Source: CAYNLX01 sp964441535 (GTDB lineage: Bacteria; Bacillota_I; Bacilli_A; RF39; UBA660). Taken from it: a stretch of 20,914 bases of DNA. The position numbers and the translations under genes are program-made. The notes under the pieces are model-generated. The model did no database searches. It saw only the letters and a program-made list of their open reading frames with translations, and had not been told where the DNA came from. Where the stretch lies: the NCBI GenBank assembly GCA_964441535.1, contig CAYTXQ010000012.1, positions 1-20,914 on the forward strand, written 5' to 3'. This document shows, piece by piece, positions 14,561 through 20,831 of this stretch (position 1 is the stretch's first letter; each line of letters opens with the position of its first letter).

Positions 14561-16117
14561 ATGAAATATTACTACGATGGAATTCCATTAAAACAATTTT
14601 GTTTGGAAAAAGGCTTAAATTATGAAGTTATAGTTAAAAAATATCATCAAAAATATGCTGATTTTCCTGTGGATGAAGCAATTAAAAAAATTGTTGATGA
14701 ATTAAATTCTAGTTTTAGATACAAATATTTTGTTGATGGAATATCACTTTCTAAATTTTGTAAAATAAATGGTTATTCTCATTCTACTCTTTCTCAAAAA
14801 ATTAAAAAATTATATTCTTCTGGAAAATTAAATAAACAAAAAACAATTTTAAAAAGAGAGATAATTATTAATTTAACTAGAAAAGAAATAATTCAATTAA
14901 TTTTAGAAGAAACAACACATAAAAGGGAGAAATATTATTATAAAGGTGTTCCGTTAAAACAATTTTGTGAATTTGTAGGTTTAAGCTATACTACAGTAGT
15001 AAATAAACATCTTGAAAAATACAGTAATTGTCCTGTAGATGAATCAATTGAAAAAATTGTTGATGAATACATTTTAAACCCACCATCAAATTTGAAATAT
15101 TCTTTTAATGGAGAATCTCTTGCTGAATTTTGTAGGATCAAAGGATATTCTTATACTGCTATTTGTCAACAAATTAGGAGTTTAGAAAATAAAGAGGGAT
15201 TTGATACAAAAGAAAAAAGAATTAATGAGGCTGTAAAGAAATATGAACAAAAATTTAATTTACTAGAACTTAGTAATTTATTAAAAAAACTATATCAAGA
15301 TAGTTTTGAAGAAGAGAACTTAACTACAATATGCGATAAATTAAATATATCTTATAGAAATGTTTTGAAATTAAAAAAACTTGAATATTCTTATCCACAA
15401 GCCATTAATATGATTTGGTTTTTTTCAGATAAAAAAGATAAAGATAATAACTTAGTTTTAAGTAATGAAAAATTAAAAAACATATTAAGTTTATCGAAAA
15501 ATCTAAAAGAAAAAAATACTAATATTGATGAATGTGCTTTGTATGACTTAATAGCTATTTATAAATGCAAATTATATGATAGTAGAATTGATATTTTATT
15601 TAAACAAAGATATTATATTCGCAGAATTATTTTTTCATTATGTTATGAATATGGAGTTAAAATAGATTCTTATAATTATAATGATTTTGAAGGAGAAGTC
15701 ATATTATATTTTCTTAAAATTTTAGAAGGAATAACTTTAAATACTAAGGGTCAAGTCATTAAATATATTGATTTAAGCATAAAAGGATATTTTAGAACAT
15801 TCTTGAAGTCATATTCTAATCATATAAACAATATATCTCTAAATACTACTGATTATTTAAAAAAGATAAAAGCAAACGATGTAGAACCTAAAACAAAAGA
15901 TTTCAGTAATAAAATGAAAGAAATTTTATCCAATTTAGATAAAATTTCTATGGCATTTATAATATTAAAATTTAAAAAAGGTTATTCTAATGAAGAAATT
16001 TCTTATTCTTTAAATATATCATTAAAACAAGTTAAACAAAAAGAAGAAGAAATTTTAAAATTATTAAAAAACAATGAAGAAGTTTTAAAATTATTAAAGC
16101 AAAAAATAACTATATAA
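14561..16117 (+). CDS. Repeat-HTH protein fused to a divergent sigma-70-like module
   Basis: 518 residues. The N-terminal half is built from two alternating modules. Module A, YYYDGIPLKQFC...VDEAIKKIVDE, is at about residues 3-47 and again at 124-170. Module B, (Y/F)xFxGxSLxxFCxIxGYS, is at about 54-90 and 179-215. The copies are about 122 codons apart and share TTAAAACAATTTTGT at base level. A fifth, weaker unit (TTICDKLNISYRNVLKLKK) lies near 255-275. Each resembles a small HTH. The second half looks like sigma-70 region 2 (about 345-420, with NYNDFEGEVILYFLKILEGI and LSIKGYFRTFLKSY) and region 4 (about 455-502, GYSNEEISYSLNISLKQVKQ). It may be an alternative sigma factor or sigma-derived regulator. 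GGGGGT precedes the ATG. Exact family unknown. Confidence 0.75.
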   Translation: MKYYYDGIPLKQFCLEKGLNYEVIVKKYHQKYADFPVDEAIKKIVDELNSSFRYKYFVDGISLSKFCKINGYSHSTLSQKIKKLYSSGKLNKQKTILKREIIINLTRKEIIQLILEETTHKREKYYYKGVPLKQFCEFVGLSYTTVVNKHLEKYSNCPVDESIEKIVDEYILNPPSNLKYSFNGESLAEFCRIKGYSYTAICQQIRSLENKEGFDTKEKRINEAVKKYEQKFNLLELSNLLKKLYQDSFEEENLTTICDKLNISYRNVLKLKKLEYSYPQAINMIWFFSDKKDKDNNLVLSNEKLKNILSLSKNLKEKNTNIDECALYDLIAIYKCKLYDSRIDILFKQRYYIRRIIFSLCYEYGVKIDSYNYNDFEGEVILYFLKILEGITLNTKGQVIKYIDLSIKGYFRTFLKSYSNHINNISLNTTDYLKKIKANDVEPKTKDFSNKMKEILSNLDKISMAFIILKFKKGYSNEEISYSLNISLKQVKQKEEEILKLLKNNEEVLKLLKQKITI

Positions 16118-16158
16118 AAAAGATATATATCTATACAATTTCAGATATATATCTTTTT
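16117..16158. terminator. Bidirectional terminator between convergent genes
   Basis: AAAAAGATATATATCT (16117-16132) pairs perfectly over 16 bases with 16143-16158, with a 10-base loop and A/T tracts on both sides. The stop codons of both flanking genes fall in or at the stem. Confidence 0.85.
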
Positions 16159-16442
16159 AATTGTTTTGCATTTTTATCAAATATAATTTTTAATTGATTA
16201 TTTATTTCTACTACACCTTTAGCACCTAATTTTTGTATTCCGTCTTTGTCTACTATTGATACATCTTTTAAAATAACTTTAAACCTGGACATATTACATT
16301 CCGCATTAATAATATTTTTTTTGCCGCCTAAACATTGTAATAATTTATTAGTTTCAGCTTTAAAATCTTTTCTCATTATTTTGTTAACAATCAAACTTAT
16401 AAGTATTAATGCTAAAAAAATTATTAAATATTGCCAATCCAT
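16131..16442 (-). CDS. Membrane-anchored PTS EIIB-like protein lacking the cysteine in its usual place
   Basis: 103 residues from the ATG at 16442-16440, chosen because GGTGATT lies just upstream on the minus strand; an ATG six codons earlier lacks this. One membrane segment (about residues 5-24) is followed by a domain like the glucose-family PTS EIIB: LLQCLGGKKNIINAE, MSRFKVILKDVSIVD, LGAKGVVEINNQLKIIF. In active EIIB proteins the phosphorylated Cys stands directly before (M/I/V)TR(L)R. Here Asn50 holds that place, with Cys49 one residue earlier. There is no EIIA, EIIC or HPr gene nearby, so a sugar transport role is doubtful; a regulatory or structural role is a guess. It has its own good promoter and ends at a shared terminator. 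Confidence 0.75.
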   Translation of the reverse strand: MDWQYLIIFLALILISLIVNKIMRKDFKAETNKLLQCLGGKKNIINAECNMSRFKVILKDVSIVDKDGIQKLGAKGVVEINNQLKIIFDKNAKQLKRYISEIV

Positions 16443-16458
16443 TATAATCACCATATAC

Positions 16459-16487
16459 ATTATACTATAAAAATTTATTTGTGTAAA
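16459..16487 (-). promoter_or_regulatory. Sigma-A-type promoter for the EIIB-like gene
   Basis: On the minus strand, TTTACA (16487-16482), a 17-base spacer and a perfect TATAAT (16464-16459). The -10 is 17 bases before the chosen ATG. Confidence 0.7.
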
Positions 16488-16502
16488 TTATAACTAAAAT
16501 AT

Positions 16503-16532
16503 ACACTAATTTCACAAACATATCATAAATTA
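16503..16532 (+). promoter_or_regulatory. Sigma-K-like promoter for the coat protein gene
   Basis: ACAC at 16503-16506, a 17-base spacer and CATAAATTA at 16524-16532. This fits the Bacillus sigma-K pattern of AC in the -35 and CATAnnnTA in the -10. It lies 33 bases before the start of a CotY/CotZ-like gene. Short motif in AT-rich DNA, so chance is possible. Confidence 0.45.
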
Positions 16533-16564
16533 TTAATGAGAATACATGAAAGGGTGAATAATAT

Positions 16565-16987
16565 ATGTGTAATAAAGAAAAGGGTAATTGTATCAGTGAA
16601 ATCTTACAGGTAATTTTGCTTCTACAACAAAATGCTTGTCCAGAAAATTGTTTAGATACTTGTGATCGTCCACTTTTAGGAGGAGGTCCAAATTGTCTAA
16701 TGTGCAACACTAGACCAGTAATGTTATATACTTGTTGTGGAAATGGAACTCCTTGGAGTATGCCAATATCAAAAGATAATAACTCTTGTGAAGAAGTTGG
16801 ACGTAGCTCATGCGTATGCAGAGTAGAAAAGATAGATGGAAATTGTGCTACATTTAGAGTATTAGCAGAGAGTAATAACGGTGACTGCTGTGTAAATTAT
16901 GTGGCTACTAATAGTTTCTTTACAATGGATTTAGATTGCTGTTGTGTAATTAGATGTTTAGATGATACTTACGTTGATTGTGTATAA
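16565..16987 (+). CDS. CotY/CotZ-like Cys-rich spore coat protein
   Basis: 140 residues with 20 cysteines. The pattern CNKEKGNCISEIL...QQNACPENC at the N-terminus, CRVEKIDGNCATFRVL in the middle (residues 85-100) and MDLDCCCVIRCLDD near the C-terminus matches the CotY/CotZ family. In Bacillus these proteins form a disulfide-linked crust or outer coat lattice, made in the mother cell under sigma-K control. The length is close to that of CotZ. The ribosome binding site AGGGTGA (16550-16556) is suitably placed. The gene stands alone between a sigma-K-like promoter and a strong terminator. Its presence suggests that the organism or a recent ancestor forms spores. There is no signal peptide, as expected for a coat protein. 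Paralogue assignment (CotY or CotZ) is not possible. Confidence 0.88.
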   Translation: MCNKEKGNCISEILQVILLLQQNACPENCLDTCDRPLLGGGPNCLMCNTRPVMLYTCCGNGTPWSMPISKDNNSCEEVGRSSCVCRVEKIDGNCATFRVLAESNNGDCCVNYVATNSFFTMDLDCCCVIRCLDDTYVDCV

Positions 16988-17011
16988 GGACTAAATTAGT
17001 CCTTTTTTTTT
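16986..17011 (+). terminator. Intrinsic terminator after the coat gene
   Basis: AAGGACTA (16986-16993) pairs with TAGTCCTT (16997-17004) with a 3-base loop, followed by T through 17011. It overlaps the last bases of the coat gene stop and the -35 of the next promoter. Confidence 0.9.
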
Positions 17012-17038
17012 GACATCAAAATATTAATATGATATTAT
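17010..17038 (+). promoter_or_regulatory. Strong sigma-A-type promoter for the sigma-like small gene
   Basis: Perfect TTGACA at 17010-17015, a 17-base spacer and TATTAT at 17033-17038. The first two T of the -35 are the last two T of the preceding terminator. Confidence 0.8.
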
Positions 17039-17070
17039 AAATAACACAAAAAAGAAGAGGAGAAAAATAA

Positions 17071-17454
17071 ATGAAACCACGTAATGTTACGAAACTTGTA
17101 GAAGAAGCTAGAAAAGGAAATATAATGGCAAAAGAGGAATTAATTAAAAGATATCTTCATTTAGTTACAAAATATGTTGAAGAATATGATGGTGTTTTAG
17201 AAAAAACAGATTTATATCAAGAAGCAGTTGTAGTTTTAATATTAAAATTAAATAGATATTTAAAAGAAGATTTTCATGCCCCTCTTGGTACATATCTACA
17301 TGGTAGTATTGAAGCTTTCTTTGAACATACCGTTAATAGAATGGAAAGAGAATATGGAAAAATTAAAGAAGGCGACGTTTGTATTTTGGAAGATTCTTCA
17401 GACTACATTCATCTTGTTGAATTAAAATTAAGTTTAAAAACAAAGGACAATTAA
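17071..17454 (+). CDS. Small protein resembling sigma-70 region 2 only
   Basis: 127 residues. Residues 1-30 (KLVEEARKGNIMAKEELIKRY) and 31-85 (LHLVTKYVEEYDG...TDLYQEAVVVLILKLNRYL...APLGTYLHGSIEAFFEH) follow the layout of sigma-70 region 2: helix, core-binding helix with DLYQEA, and a helix that normally contacts the -10 element. Region 4 is absent; the last 40 residues show no HTH. It could be a truncated sigma factor, a DNA-binding protein of the small HTH families found beside mobile elements, or a regulator of RNA polymerase. A strong promoter and a GAGGAG ribosome binding site suggest real expression. It is convergent with the next gene, their stops overlapping by four bases. Confidence 0.65.
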   Translation: MKPRNVTKLVEEARKGNIMAKEELIKRYLHLVTKYVEEYDGVLEKTDLYQEAVVVLILKLNRYLKEDFHAPLGTYLHGSIEAFFEHTVNRMEREYGKIKEGDVCILEDSSDYIHLVELKLSLKTKDN

Positions 17455-17466
17455 TCCTTTGTTTTT
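17436..17466. terminator. Bidirectional terminator between convergent genes
   Basis: AAAAACAAAGGA (17436-17447) pairs perfectly with TCCTTTGTTTTT (17455-17466), 12 base pairs with a 7-base loop that holds both overlapping stop codons (17451-17454). Confidence 0.9.
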
Positions 17467-17759
17467 ATATCTTTAATTTTACTAATATCAATTAATTCAT
17501 TTGTAGTTGTTAATAAAGAGTTTTTTGTTCTGCCAACTATAGTTTTTTCGCTAATACCCTCATCTGTAGTTATAATAACATTACTTTTATATACGTAGTT
17601 AGGTGAATTAAATATCTTTCTTATTTTAGTTTCTATATCTTCATATTTATTTATTACTCTATCTTCTTCTACAATACTTTTAGTTTTATAAACTTCTTGC
17701 ACGTTATTTATCTTCTTATCAAAAGGGTTAGCAAAAACATTAGGTAACTTATTTTTCAT
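17451..17759 (-). CDS. Small soluble protein of unknown function
   Basis: 102 residues, no signal or membrane segment. The N-terminus is MKNKLPNVFANPFDKKINN; the middle has an acidic/basic helical stretch (DIETKIRKIFNSPNYVYKSN) and the C-terminal 45 residues look like a small beta-rich fold (SNVIITTDEGISEKTIVGRT...NELIDISKIKDI), which may resemble an SH3-like or Sm-like barrel. I do not recognise the family. The ribosome binding site GAGGTGA is excellent and lies on the minus strand just upstream of the ATG (17759). It is divergent from the FtsW/RodA-type gene, with 58 bases between the two starts. Confidence 0.75.
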   Translation of the reverse strand: MKNKLPNVFANPFDKKINNVQEVYKTKSIVEEDRVINKYEDIETKIRKIFNSPNYVYKSNVIITTDEGISEKTIVGRTKNSLLTTTNELIDISKIKDIKTKD

Positions 17760-17780
17760 GTTTTCACCTCAGTATATTTT

Positions 17781-17809
17781 ATGACAAATGTACCATAAGT
17801 TGAATAAAT
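17781..17809 (+). promoter_or_regulatory. Possible promoter for the FtsW/RodA-type gene
   Basis: ATGACA at 17781-17786, a 17-base spacer and ATAAAT at 17804-17809. If used, transcription begins at about 17816, two bases before the ATG, leaving no leader. Confidence 0.35.
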
Positions 17810-17817
17810 AAACAAAT

Positions 17818-18939
17818 ATGTTTAAAACTATAAATATGAAAAAGAAAAAAATAACATATTCAATTATAATTTTATTAATATTAGGTGTTTTTGCAATAAC
17901 TAGTTTTTTCTGTTTAGGTTATTCACATAATATGGCTAGTAAATATAATGAACTGTTATCAAAACAAATAATATGGTATGTAGTAGGATTTTCTATAACA
18001 ATGGTATTAATACTAATTAATCCTAAAAATCTATTTAGATACAGTATATATATCTATTCATTAAATGTACTTCTTTTAATACTAGTATTATTTTTTAATA
18101 ATGAAATAAATGGTATTAAAGCATGGATTAATTTAGGATTTTTTAGTATACAGCCTAGTGAATTTATGAAAATATCTTTATGTATTATGTTATCAAGTTA
18201 TTTAAGTAATAAAAACAATCTAAGTACAAAAAAAGAAATAAAAGTAATATTTATATCATTTATAATATTTTTAATACCTAGTATTTTAACTTTCTTAGAA
18301 CCTGATACAGGTGCTGTTATAATTTATTTTATAATCACTATAGCATTATTATTCTTTTCAAATATAAGACTAAGATGGTTTCTTGTAGGATTAATTTTAA
18401 TAGTTGTAGGACTAATTACTATTATGTTTATTTATAAAAATAATGTGGATTTACTAATTCAAATATTTGGAACTGATATTTTCTATAGAATAGATAGAGT
18501 ATTAGAATTTAAATCAAATAATAGTTATCAATTAAATAATGCTTTAATTAATTTATCTTCCTCTGGTTATTTAGGGCATGGTATTAAGAATGTCTTAGTC
18601 TATTTTCCAGAATCTCCTACTGACTTTATATTTGCTTTAATAGTAAGTTTATTTGGTATATTAGGTGGAATAGTAATTGGTATTTCTTATTTTATTTTAG
18701 ATATATTAATAATTAAAATAATAAAAGAAGAAAAAAGTAATAAAATGAAATTATTACTTATTGGTTTATTGTGCGCATTTATATATCAATGTTCTCAAAA
18801 TATATTAATGAATATAGGTCTTACTCCTATAATAGGAATACCTCTACCTTTTATAAGTTATGGAGGAAGTAGTTTAATAACTTACTTTATATTTATTGGA
18901 TTAGTATTTAGATCCTTATTAGATAAAGATTATCTATAA
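17818..18939 (+). CDS. FtsW/RodA/SpoVE-family SEDS protein
   Basis: 373 residues with about ten membrane segments. SEDS proteins are peptidoglycan glycosyltransferases that work with a class B penicillin-binding protein in elongation (RodA), division (FtsW) or spore cortex synthesis (SpoVE). Seen here: NGIKAWINLGFFSIQPSEFMKI near residues 98-119, LEPDTGAVIIYF, FPESPTDFIFALIVSLFGILGG (the usual H before TDF is Pro), and the C-terminal GIPLPFISYGGSSL. The QPSEFMKI context looks more like RodA than FtsW, but I cannot settle the subfamily. Neither the ATG at 17818 nor the one at 17836 has a ribosome binding site, unlike almost every other gene here. The last 10 bases overlap the end of the convergent minus-strand gene. 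Confidence 0.92.
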   Translation: MFKTINMKKKKITYSIIILLILGVFAITSFFCLGYSHNMASKYNELLSKQIIWYVVGFSITMVLILINPKNLFRYSIYIYSLNVLLLILVLFFNNEINGIKAWINLGFFSIQPSEFMKISLCIMLSSYLSNKNNLSTKKEIKVIFISFIIFLIPSILTFLEPDTGAVIIYFIITIALLFFSNIRLRWFLVGLILIVVGLITIMFIYKNNVDLLIQIFGTDIFYRIDRVLEFKSNNSYQLNNALINLSSSGYLGHGIKNVLVYFPESPTDFIFALIVSLFGILGGIVIGISYFILDILIIKIIKEEKSNKMKLLLIGLLCAFIYQCSQNILMNIGLTPIIGIPLPFISYGGSSLITYFIFIGLVFRSLLDKDYL

Positions 18940-19112
18940 TATGGGTATCCATATCCATAATTAGGATAAGGATATGGTGGATAATAAGGATAAGTAGTAT
19001 ATACTGGTCTAGGTCTAGTAAGTCCTACTGCAACTCCTCCAGTAGCAGCGCCAAGTAAAAACGGAACAGCAAATACTCCAAAAACACGATCTCCATTATT
19101 TTTATAATACAT
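18930..19112 (-). CDS. Small Tyr/Pro-rich protein with a hydrophobic segment
   Basis: 60 residues. A short polar start is followed by one hydrophobic Gly/Ala-rich segment (VFAVPFLLGAATGGVAVGL, residues 13-31) and then RPRP and a tail of repeated Tyr, Pro and Gly (YPYYPP, YPYPNYGYGYPYYR). Such tails are seen in small spore-coat or envelope proteins of Bacillota; a coat role would fit the CotZ- and Cse60-like genes nearby but is inference. The ribosome binding site AAAGGAG (complement of 19120-19126) fits the ATG at 19112-19110 and is embedded in the terminator stem of the upstream gene. The 3' end overlaps the convergent SEDS gene by 10 bases. Confidence 0.75.
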   Translation of the reverse strand: MYYKNNGDRVFGVFAVPFLLGAATGGVAVGLTRPRPVYTTYPYYPPYPYPNYGYGYPYYR

Positions 19113-19147
19113 AAAAAAACTCCTTTCATAATATTTTATGAAAAGAG
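19113..19147 (-). terminator. Terminator-like hairpin carrying the next gene's ribosome binding site
   Basis: On the minus strand CTCTTTTCATAA pairs with TTATGAAAGGAG (12 positions, one mismatch) around a 4-base loop, followed by seven T. It sits after the metallophosphoesterase gene (stop at 19158). The 3' arm contains the AAAGGAG of the Tyr/Pro-rich gene, whose ATG follows the T run directly. Confidence 0.75.
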
Positions 19148-19157
19148 CTTTATTTGG

Positions 19158-20027
19158 TTATTTACTATTTAGTCTATAAAAATTAATTGATGGCTTGTTA
19201 TTAAATCTAAATTTAAGTTTAGAAGTACCAATTCCACTTGAAATATAAAGTCTAGTTTTACCAACTTTATAATAATTATCATAATATTCTTTACTTCCCT
19301 TAGGAGTTATAACAGCACCTACAAAAGGGATTCTAATCTGTCCGTTATGAGAATGTCCTGCTAAAACTAAATTAACATCATAATTTTTTATTAAGTTAAT
19401 ATTATCTGGTTCATGAATTAATACTATTTTAAATTCAGGCTTAATATCAGATTCAATTAAAGTGTCATAGTAAATAAATGAATCCTTAGCATCATATTTT
19501 TCTTTTATTGATGAAGGAAGTCCTGCTACATAAATAGGTACTAAACCTTTATAATAAATTAATTCATAAGCATTATTTAAAATATCAAATCCACTACTAG
19601 ACATAATTTCTTCATAACTGTTTTTCTTAACATAATCATTATTTCCTTTAATAGCAATCTTTTTAACATCTACATTAATACTACTCAAAACAGATATTAT
19701 TTTTTTCTTATCTTCATCTTTAATTTTAATGCTGTCATCTATTAAATCTCCAGTAAATACAACAACATTAGGATTCAAAGAATTAATTTTATTAACAATA
19801 CTTTTTAAATATTTTATATCAACAGTAGTGCCAAAATGAACATCACTAAAATGAACTATTTTAAAGCCATTAAAACTATCAGGTAAATCTTTATCTGTAA
19901 TATAGTATTCTTTAACTACAAGACCTTTTGTTTCAATAAATCTGGCATATAATATCATAGCAATAAATATAAAAATTAATAATTTTAATATATTATGATT
20001 TTTAATTTTTTCTTCTTTTTTTACCAT
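19158..20027 (-). CDS. Membrane-anchored metallophosphoesterase (YkuE/YaeI type) with GNND in place of GNHD
   Basis: 289 residues. An N-terminal membrane segment (about residues 12-29) is followed by a calcineurin-like phosphoesterase domain. Metal and catalytic motifs are SDVHFG (D62, H64), GDLID (D94), GNND (128-131), LIHEPD (H205) and GHSHNGQ (H225, H227). This is the layout of YkuE/YaeI-type enzymes, which include envelope lipid phosphatases; the substrate here is unknown. The usual motif three is GNH(D/E), where His acts as general acid; this protein has Asn130 there. All other metal ligands are present. The gene follows the CPBP protease gene by 8 bases (the AGGAG ribosome binding site is near 20033), so the two are one operon. 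Confidence 0.92.
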   Translation of the reverse strand: MVKKEEKIKNHNILKLLIFIFIAMILYARFIETKGLVVKEYYITDKDLPDSFNGFKIVHFSDVHFGTTVDIKYLKSIVNKINSLNPNVVVFTGDLIDDSIKIKDEDKKKIISVLSSINVDVKKIAIKGNNDYVKKNSYEEIMSSSGFDILNNAYELIYYKGLVPIYVAGLPSSIKEKYDAKDSFIYYDTLIESDIKPEFKIVLIHEPDNINLIKNYDVNLVLAGHSHNGQIRIPFVGAVITPKGSKEYYDNYYKVGKTRLYISSGIGTSKLKFRFNNKPSINFYRLNSK

Positions 20028-20035
20028 ACAAACTC

Positions 20036-20716
20036 CTATTTAGATAAGAAAATAACTATTAAAGTTAATCCATTATGTATCATATGCATAAACATACTTG
20101 TATATATAGTATCACTTTTAAAATATGCATAAGCGAATGTAAAACCTAAAGACCCATATGGAATTAAATAAAATAAATCTTTAGCACTATTAATAGATAA
20201 AATTATATGAAGACCTCCAAATAAAAGCCCACTGAATATACAATATGGAATAATTCTCTTAAAAGCATTTCTAAAACTAGCTCTAAATACTAATTCCTCT
20301 ATAAAGGGTGCTATAAGTAATATTGATATACTAGAATATATTGGAAACTTATCAATTAATTCTCTATTACCTGCTTCATTTCCTGCCATACCATTATCAA
20401 AAATAATATAATTTATTATAAGATTGCTTATCATCATTATAATAAATCCCATAAACCAGTATTTAATTCCCATGTGAATATATTCTCTATAATTTTCTTT
20501 GAATTTTTTAAAATCTCTAATTAAAACTTTTCTAAATAACAGAAAGAATACTCCTACATTTATTAATATATCTAAATACTTAGCTATTAAAGACTCGTCA
20601 TATGAAATACCTATATTACTTAATACTAATGCTACACTTATAGTTAGTAAAAAATATAATACTAATGCTCCTAAACCTTTACCCATATTTTTTATAAAAG
20701 AAAAACTATTATTCAT
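20036..20716 (-). CDS. CPBP-family intramembrane metalloprotease (Abi/CAAX-like)
   Basis: 226 residues with about seven membrane segments. The CPBP motifs are present: EELVFRASF with E140-E141 and R145, FGGLHI with H170, and a C-terminal FMHMIHNGL with H211 and H214. These residues make the zinc or water-activating site of Rce1-like proteases. Bacterial members are linked to bacteriocin self-immunity, CAAX-like processing or protein maturation; the partner here is unknown. The ribosome binding site is GAGAGTGA upstream of the ATG. It is the first gene of a two-gene minus-strand operon with the metallophosphoesterase, and is divergent from the secreted protein that starts at 20832. Confidence 0.9.
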   Translation of the reverse strand: MNNSFSFIKNMGKGLGALVLYFLLTISVALVLSNIGISYDESLIAKYLDILINVGVFFLLFRKVLIRDFKKFKENYREYIHMGIKYWFMGFIIMMISNLIINYIIFDNGMAGNEAGNRELIDKFPIYSSISILLIAPFIEELVFRASFRNAFKRIIPYCIFSGLLFGGLHIILSINSAKDLFYLIPYGSLGFTFAYAYFKSDTIYTSMFMHMIHNGLTLIVIFLSK

Positions 20717-20777
20717 AAAAATTCACTCTCTATCTTTAAATAATGATAACATAATTAAAAAAAAACTACAATTTATA

Positions 20778-20806
20778 TTGGAAATAAAAAATAACTATGC
20801 TATAAT
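20778..20806 (+). promoter_or_regulatory. Sigma-A-type promoter for the last gene
   Basis: TTGGAA at 20778-20783, a 17-base spacer, and a perfect TATAAT at 20801-20806 preceded by TGC (extended -10). Confidence 0.75.
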
Positions 20807-20831
20807 TCTATTAGATAATATGGAGGGTTAT

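Noticed and set aside
11821..16116. A complete integrated element with attachment repeats at tRNA-Thr
   Set aside because: I found no second copy of the tRNA 3' end in the window, and no integrase, transposase or phage structural gene.
16443..16460. Earlier ATG for the EIIB-like gene
   Set aside because: The GGTGATT ribosome binding site lies between this ATG and the one at 16442, and the -10 of the promoter touches the earlier ATG.
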